64,000 bases of DNA from Anaerophilus nitritigenes (GTDB lineage Bacteria > Bacillota > Clostridia > Peptostreptococcales > Thermotaleaceae). Where the stretch lies: NCBI RefSeq assembly GCF_004138215.1, contig NZ_RYYS01000064.1:109145-173144 (forward strand), read 5' to 3'. The notes below the pieces were generated by a model. The model ran no database searches. It saw nothing but the letters and a program-made list of their open reading frames with translations, and was not told where the DNA came from. Both the position numbers and the translations under genes were made by a program. Below, piece after piece: positions 59,150 to 64,000 of the stretch. Every line of letters begins with the position of its first letter. The stretch's first letter is position 1.

Positions 59150-59554
59150 ATGGCTTCAACTTTTGAACTAGAAATTGTTACACCTGATAAACAATTTTTT
59201 AAGGGTCTTGTAGAGCAAATTGTAGTCAGAACTACACAAGGAGATATGGGAGTTTTAAAAAACCATATACCTACAGTAAGTCCTCTACAAATTGGAGTTT
59301 TAAGAATCAAACAAAATGGTCAATACAAAGAAGCTACTTGTGCAGGAGGACTTATTCAAGTCAAAAAAGACAAAACTATAATCCTTACAGATGCTGCTGA
59401 GTGGCCAGAGGAAATAGATGAAAAAAGAGCACAAGAGTCTTTTAAAAAAGCAAAAGAAAGACTTGAAAATAGTAGTGAAGAAATAGACAAAAAAAGAGCA
59501 GAAAAATCACTTAAAAGAGCAGAAATAAGACTAAGATTACTACAAAAATCCTAA
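59150..59554 (+). CDS. atpC: ATP synthase subunit epsilon
   Basis: A 134 aa F1 subunit. The beta-sandwich half starts FELEIVTPDKQFFKG; the C-terminal helical hairpin (EKRAQESFKKAKERLE and DKKRAEKSLKRAE) can act as a brake on ATP hydrolysis. ATG 59150 follows GGCAGGTG. The operon terminator overlaps the stop. Confidence 0.95.
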   Translation: MASTFELEIVTPDKQFFKGLVEQIVVRTTQGDMGVLKNHIPTVSPLQIGVLRIKQNGQYKEATCAGGLIQVKKDKTIILTDAAEWPEEIDEKRAQESFKKAKERLENSSEEIDKKRAEKSLKRAEIRLRLLQKS

Positions 59555-59576
59555 ACCAATACGGTTTAGGATTTTT
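59544..59576 (+). terminator. Terminator of the atp operon
   Basis: AAAAATCCTAAACC (59544-59557) pairs with GGTTTAGGATTTTT (59563-59576), followed by more T. It overlaps the atpC stop. Confidence 0.9.
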
Positions 59577-59599
59577 TTTAGAAGAATCAAGAATCAAAA

Positions 59600-59616
59600 G
59601 AATCACGGTACCTGTC
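59600..59616. repeat. Left 17-bp inverted flank of the 852 aa gene
   Basis: GAATCACGGTACCTGTC at 59600-59616 is the exact reverse complement of 62417-62433 on the other side of the gene. It is embedded in GAATCA-rich hairpin sequence (59581-59645). Confidence 0.75.
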
Positions 59617-59751
59617 CCCCTGATTCTTCCTCTTGGTTCTTCTAAATGTAATTCAAATGTAATAACTTAAATGTATGAATGAATGTTAAGATATACTTAA
59701 TGGAATTAATAACCATATATACAATATTTTAGAGTTAAGGAGGCGAATAAT

Positions 59752-59763
59752 ATGAAAGTATAA
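59752..59763 (+). other. Three-codon mini-ORF with optimal ribosome site
   Basis: AAGGAGG (59737-59743) is followed eight bases later by ATG AAA GTA TAA at 59752-59763, 64 bases before the 852 aa gene. It may be a leader peptide-like start-stop or a remnant of an older start. Pattern evidence only. Confidence 0.4.
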
Positions 59764-59826
59764 AACATCTATCGTATTTATAAGAGATGGATGATTTTAT
59801 AATAAGTTGGTATTGGGGGGATAGAT

Positions 59827-62385
59827 ATGAAAAAGTTTTTAAGTTTTACACTTTTTGTTTGTGTATTGTTCATCTTTCATAGTACATCATCATATGCTTC
59901 ATATAGTATAAGTGTGAATAAAGTACCATACATATCAACGGATAGTGTTTTACAAGGAGAGATTACACCTATAGTTACTATTTATGATGAATTTAGTGGA
60001 GATAAAAAAGATTTTACTTTAAAATTAAATAATTCAAAATGGCTTAAAGATAAAGATTTTAAAAATAGTACTTTTGAAAAAGAAATGAGTAGGTTAACAA
60101 AAGGATTAACTATAAAAAAAATCAATGACACTACAGTTTCTTGTTCGGTATATGGAATGGAACAAGGGGGAGAAATAAAAATCCCTTGTTTTTCACAACC
60201 TATATCAAAAGGCGATCTTACACTATCTATAAAAGAATTAGGTCATAATTTAGTTGTTTATGCTTATGCACAAGATCCTTGGATAGATATAGAATGTAGT
60301 GGAAAAGCAAATTTTAAAAATGATGAAATTAGCCATATTCCTTCTTTATATTTTATATCTTGTATATATGGGGGCTTTCCTCAAAACAAAGGAAAGATTC
60401 AATTAAAGCTAGATCATGGTTTTGAGTGGATCTATAATGGAGATGTAAAAATACATGGATTAGAAGATACTCATTATAAAATTACAAAAACAAATGAAGG
60501 GTTGGACTTAGATATTGATTTTTCAAAATCTCGTTATAATAAAAATAAGGTGGCTATAAGTTGGAGTAATTTTAAAATCAAGGCATTACCTAAAACACCT
60601 AGCCAAGAGATCCATATACATGTAAGAGGAGATTTCATACAAAATAAAGATTTTTTAGTAGGTAAATATACAAACGATCCTTCTAGTACCAATACATCAG
60701 ACAATACAAACACATCTAATAATACAAACACATCCAATAAAAACAATAATACATCAAACAACAATTCAAATACTTCCCAAAAAGACAAGGATAAAAATAA
60801 TAGTAAAATTGAAAAACCTGTTATTTTGGATAAAAATATGTTTAAAGACAAAGTGATAGTTTTTAAAATCAAAAATAAAGATGTAGACCATACAAAAAAA
60901 TATATACAATCTAAGGAAGATGGTATTATAATCACACTATCAAAAGATACCCTACATTCATTTAAAAATATGAAAGAAGATTTAAATTTCAAATTATATC
61001 AATATGATCCTATGCCTTTATTAAAAGGCATAAAAGATAGCTCTTTTCCTTCTCTTCAATCAAGAGCTATAAAAATAAAAAGTAGTGAAAAAATAGATAA
61101 TATACAAATAACCCATCCTATTTTAAATCAAGACCTTGACAATATTACAAATGTATTTGTCAAAGGATCTGATGATAGTCTTTATTATGTGCCTTCAAAA
61201 ATGAGAAATAAAAAGGTATGCTTCGAAGCAATGCCTAACAAAGAATATATTTTACTAGCCAAAGAAGTACCATCAAATAAAAAGAAGCAATATCAGCCTA
61301 TAGAAGACAGAGATACGAAGGATGATATTTCTACAGATGCTAAAAAAAATATTGATGAAAGTAAAATAAAAAAATTTGAATTAGATGCAACAAAAAAAGT
61401 TTATTCTAATCATTGGATTCCATTTTGGATCACAAACAAACAACTTAAGGGAGAACAAAACCATATTTCTATGGAAGTAGATAATATGGAAATCAATCTG
61501 CCAAAGGATGTTATGAATCAATTTAAAAATACAAAAAAAGATTTAGATTTTGTTTTATACAAATATGATCCTTTGTTATTGATCAAAGATGTTAAAGATC
61601 AATCTTTGTCAAATCCTTTATCTACGGGAATTACGATATTTAATAAAGACAGTATGGATAAAATAGATCATATAGAGATAGGATATCCTCTAAATGTAGA
61701 TGATAAAAATAATATCAATGTATTTGTGAAAGGATCAGATCATCAACTACATTTTGTCCCATCTAAAATAGTAAATAATAAAATTCATTTTGAATTAACT
61801 CCTCAACAAAATTATGTCGTATTACAAAAGAATCTAAATTTTGTTGATCTAAATCAACATTGGTCAAAATTCCAAGTACAAAATTTATCATCAAAAGGAG
61901 TTCTATCAGGATTTGAAGATCAGACATTTAGACCAGAAGAGCCTTTAACTCGAGCTCAAATGGCAACGATATTGGTAAAAGCATTAGGACTAGATACATT
62001 TGATAATGAAAATACTAAAGTCTTTGAAGATGTAGATCCAAATAGTTGGAATGGAAAATATATATACTTAGCCCATAAAAACAATCTCATCAGTGGAATA
62101 GGTCATAAGCAATTTAATCCAAACGGTGAAATAACAGGAGAGCAATTGATTCAATTAGTCATGAATGCTTATGAATCAAATAAAGGAACAATTCAAATAA
62201 CAAGTGAAGAGATGAACAATATACAAGAAGCTAGTTCGTGGGCAAAAGTTGCAATAGGAAAAGCAAAAAAAATAGGCATATCAGATAAAATGCCACAAAA
62301 ATTAAAATATAAACAAAGTGCCACAAGAAGCCAAGCCGCAGCAACTATACATGAACTATTACAATCTATTGACAGCTTTAATTAG
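59827..62385 (+). CDS. Secreted SLH protein with duplicated internal module and Asn/Thr linker
   Basis: An 852 aa exported protein; signal peptide ends near SSYAS. Residues 40-280 resemble the N-terminal domain of the 774/775 aa surface proteins (FTLKLNNSKWL here, FTLRLEDSNWL there). A low-complexity Asn/Thr/Ser linker follows near 290-325. Two homologous units then occur, near 345-485 and 515-675, each with LYQYDPMPLL- or LYKYDPLLLI-like, VFVKGSD and VPSK marks. Three SLH domains lie near 680-850 (NQHWSKFQVQNLSSKGVLSG, LTRAQMATILVKALG, ATRSQAAATIHELL). It would be wall-anchored through them. ATG 59827 follows TTGGGGGGATAG. The gene is bracketed by 17-bp inverted repeats. Function unknown. 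Confidence 0.78.
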   Translation: MKKFLSFTLFVCVLFIFHSTSSYASYSISVNKVPYISTDSVLQGEITPIVTIYDEFSGDKKDFTLKLNNSKWLKDKDFKNSTFEKEMSRLTKGLTIKKINDTTVSCSVYGMEQGGEIKIPCFSQPISKGDLTLSIKELGHNLVVYAYAQDPWIDIECSGKANFKNDEISHIPSLYFISCIYGGFPQNKGKIQLKLDHGFEWIYNGDVKIHGLEDTHYKITKTNEGLDLDIDFSKSRYNKNKVAISWSNFKIKALPKTPSQEIHIHVRGDFIQNKDFLVGKYTNDPSSTNTSDNTNTSNNTNTSNKNNNTSNNNSNTSQKDKDKNNSKIEKPVILDKNMFKDKVIVFKIKNKDVDHTKKYIQSKEDGIIITLSKDTLHSFKNMKEDLNFKLYQYDPMPLLKGIKDSSFPSLQSRAIKIKSSEKIDNIQITHPILNQDLDNITNVFVKGSDDSLYYVPSKMRNKKVCFEAMPNKEYILLAKEVPSNKKKQYQPIEDRDTKDDISTDAKKNIDESKIKKFELDATKKVYSNHWIPFWITNKQLKGEQNHISMEVDNMEINLPKDVMNQFKNTKKDLDFVLYKYDPLLLIKDVKDQSLSNPLSTGITIFNKDSMDKIDHIEIGYPLNVDDKNNINVFVKGSDHQLHFVPSKIVNNKIHFELTPQQNYVVLQKNLNFVDLNQHWSKFQVQNLSSKGVLSGFEDQTFRPEEPLTRAQMATILVKALGLDTFDNENTKVFEDVDPNSWNGKYIYLAHKNNLISGIGHKQFNPNGEITGEQLIQLVMNAYESNKGTIQITSEEMNNIQEASSWAKVAIGKAKKIGISDKMPQKLKYKQSATRSQAAATIHELLQSIDSFN

Positions 62386-62416
62386 GAATCAAAGGAGAAT
62401 CAGAGAGAATCAAAGA

Positions 62417-62433
62417 GACAGGTACCGTGATTC
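62417..62433. repeat. Right 17-bp inverted flank of the 852 aa gene
   Basis: GACAGGTACCGTGATTC at 62417-62433, exact inverse of 59600-59616. The surrounding AGAATCAAAGAGACAGG and TTCTTTGATTCTTT can form a hairpin and may serve as the gene's terminator. Confidence 0.75.
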
Positions 62434-62575
62434 TTCTTTGATTCTTTAATTTTATAATTTTATATTTCAAATATTACAAAATAAAGACAAAATGAAAAAA
62501 CTATTTCAAAACCGAGTAAATTATGGTAACATATATATGTATTTCTAATGATGCCATAATTTAAATGTTTTTCTG

Positions 62576-62607
62576 GTGAAGAATAGAAAAAATCCTAAAT
62601 TCTTCAC
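62576..62607 (+). promoter_or_regulatory. Leader hairpin of the last SLH gene
   Basis: GTGAAGAAT (62576-62584) pairs exactly with ATTCTTCAC (62599-62607). ATTATGG (62519-62525) and CCATAAT (62564-62570) form a second pair before it. Together they suggest a structured leader or operator ahead of the start at 62652. Confidence 0.5.
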
Positions 62608-62651
62608 ATAGTGGCAAGGATTTTATAAAAAAGAAGGGGGTACATAAAAAA

Positions 62652-64000
62652 ATGATAAGCAAGACACAAACATCAAAGAAACTTGTAGCATGGCTAGTTT
62701 TATCAGTAATGATTTTTGCTTTAGGAATGCCAGCTCAAGTAGCTCAAGCACAAAGTGCATCTGATATTTCAGGACATTGGGCGAGTGAGCAAATTAATAA
62801 GTGGATAGACAAAGGTTATGTAAAAGGATATGAGGATGGTTCATTTAAACCAAACAATCCTATTACAAGAGCAGAGTTTTCTGTTTTAGTAAACAAATCA
62901 TTTAACTTTAACGAAACAACTACAATTTCTTTCAAAGACGTATCAGCAAATGATTGGTTCTATGGAGAAATGGCAAAAGCAAAAGCTGCAGGATATATGG
63001 GAGGATATGAAGATGGTACTATAAGACCAAATGCTCCTATTACTAGACAAGAAGCAGCTACAGTTGTTGCAAAATTAAGAGCACTAGAAGCTAACACAGC
63101 TGCTGCAAACAAATTTACAGATGCAGCTATGATTCCAGACTGGAGTAAAGGATTCATCGGAGCTGTAGTAGAAGCTAAATTCATGAGAGGCTACGAAGAT
63201 GGATCATTTATGCCTACAAAAAATATTACAAGAGCAGAAGCAGTTGTAGTATTAAACAGTGTAGCAGAAGGTAAGAAAGAAGAGCCAAAAGAAGAAAAAG
63301 TAACAATCAAAGATATTGACGATCAAAAAGTAAAAGTAGATAAAACTGAAGACGTTACTGTAAAAGTAGATCCAAAAGATGCAAAAATTGAGATCAAAAA
63401 CAGTGATGATAAAGTTGTAAAAGCAACATTAAAAGATGACAAAATCGAATTAAAAGGTTTAAAAGAAGGATCTGCAAAGATCACTGTAACAGCTACTAAA
63501 GATGGTTTAAAAGATGCAGAAGTAACTTTCAAAGTAGAAGTAGAAAAAGCAAGTACATCATCATCATCAGGTGGTGGCGGTGGAAGCAGCAGCAGTAGTA
63601 ATAGACCAGCTGATAAAACAGAATTAGTAAAAGCTATCAATGCTGCAGAAGTATTAGTACCACACAAAGCTGAATATACAGTAGAAACTTGGACAAAATT
63701 TGAAGCTGCATTAACTGATGCAAGAGCAATCAATGATATTCCAAGAACAACTCAATCAAGAGTAGATGAAGTGACAAAAGCTTTAAATGATGCAAGAGTT
63801 GGATTAGAAAAACCAACAGATCCAGAAAAACCAGATCCATTAAAAGATGCAGTATCAACAAAAGAAGGAGTAATTGCTGGAACATTCTATGTAAAAGTAG
63901 ATTTCCCATCAAATATAAAAGCAGTAAAATTAGTAGGAGTAGATGGAATTGCTTTATCAAAAGATATGGAAGATGGAAAATTTGTTACAGTTCCAGGAGA
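62652..64000 (+). CDS. Secreted protein with three N-terminal SLH domains, Ig-like domain and FIVAR-like domain (partial)
   Basis: The frame runs from ATG 62652 past the right edge; about 449 residues are visible. The signal peptide ends near AQAQS. Three SLH units follow: DISGHWASEQINKWIDKGY (near 37), FKDVSANDWFYGEMAKAK (near 95) and IPDWSKGFIGAVVEAKFMRG (near 160), each closed by ITR-x-E/Q-A. An Ig-like unit of the Big type (about 215-300) ends AKITVTATKDGLKDAEVTF. A Ser/Gly linker precedes a FIVAR-type three-helix unit near 320-390 (TKFEAALTDARAIND, QSRVDEVTKALNDAR), then another beta unit. SLH at the N-terminus is typical of true S-layer proteins, so this may be a main one. The start is about 11 bases after GAAGGGGG. 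Confidence 0.82.
   Translation, partial: MISKTQTSKKLVAWLVLSVMIFALGMPAQVAQAQSASDISGHWASEQINKWIDKGYVKGYEDGSFKPNNPITRAEFSVLVNKSFNFNETTTISFKDVSANDWFYGEMAKAKAAGYMGGYEDGTIRPNAPITRQEAATVVAKLRALEANTAAANKFTDAAMIPDWSKGFIGAVVEAKFMRGYEDGSFMPTKNITRAEAVVVLNSVAEGKKEEPKEEKVTIKDIDDQKVKVDKTEDVTVKVDPKDAKIEIKNSDDKVVKATLKDDKIELKGLKEGSAKITVTATKDGLKDAEVTFKVEVEKASTSSSSGGGGGSSSSSNRPADKTELVKAINAAEVLVPHKAEYTVETWTKFEAALTDARAINDIPRTTQSRVDEVTKALNDARVGLEKPTDPEKPDPLKDAVSTKEGVIAGTFYVKVDFPSNIKAVKLVGVDGIALSKDMEDGKFVTVPG

Noticed and set aside
63323..63960. Antisense frames near the right edge
   Set aside because: They are low-complexity mirror frames of the SLH/FIVAR gene on the plus strand.

Overview
This is a low-GC, AT-rich chromosomal window from an anaerobic, amino-acid-fermenting Firmicute of the Clostridia. 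The basis is a lysine-to-butyrate/acetate fermentation set (kamC-kamD-kamE, kal, kce, a butyrate/acetoacetate-type CoA-transferase), an F-type ATP synthase whose c subunit carries the Na+-binding residue pattern, many secreted SLH-domain cell-surface proteins, TTG/GTG starts behind strong GGAGG sites, and short poly-U terminators. The genus cannot be fixed from the sequence alone. No tRNA, rRNA, CRISPR array, intact insertion sequence or prophage was seen.

Layout. 1-2.7 kb: the end of the lysine 5,6-aminomutase operon. 3-18.7 kb: a surface-protein region with an SLH protein, a divergent small secreted protein, and a four-gene operon of very large secreted proteins (1270 aa Ig-like; 2083 aa with about twelve IPT/TIG-like modules plus FnIII; 553 aa of repeated beta modules; 496 aa with three C-terminal SLH domains). 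18.9-25.2 kb: a coiled-coil protein, an S41 peptidase, pyrG behind a structured leader RNA, a GT-C membrane glycosyltransferase, another coiled-coil protein and a convergent UbiA-type prenyltransferase. 25.4-34.6 kb: a second surface cluster with two paralogous about 775 aa proteins ending in copper-amine-oxidase-N ('stalk') domains, a stalk-TolC-like fusion and a 697 aa SLH protein. 34.6-38.9 kb: kal-kce, then a transaldolase-like gene and two tandem glpX genes.

39-50.8 kb is an ordinary housekeeping run: rho, rpmE, DUF1385, prmC, prfA, a ZIP transporter, sua5, ywlE, rpiB, upp, comEB, a tagO/wecA-like gene and wecB. 50.9-52.2 kb: ctfAB. 52.4-59.6 kb: the complete ATP synthase operon (atpZ-like, I, B, E, F, H, A, G, D, C). 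59.8-64 kb: two more SLH proteins, the last running off the window.

How it fits together. Lysine is isomerised (KamDE, reactivated by KamC), cleaved (Kce) and deaminated (Kal); the CoA-transferase recovers acetoacetyl-CoA and releases butyrate; an ATP synthase probably coupled to Na+ serves the energy economy. TagO and WecB supply lipid-linked amino-sugar precursors for the wall polymer to which SLH domains usually bind, and roughly ten secreted proteins would build the surface layer.

The least explained parts are the giant IPT/Ig operon, small beta modules reused across several surface proteins, the stalk-TolC fusion, a 46-bp near-perfect palindrome before rho, an approximately 60-bp hairpin element in two copies around tal-glpX-glpX, an approximately 200-bp palindromic MITE-like element, and the pyrG leader RNA.
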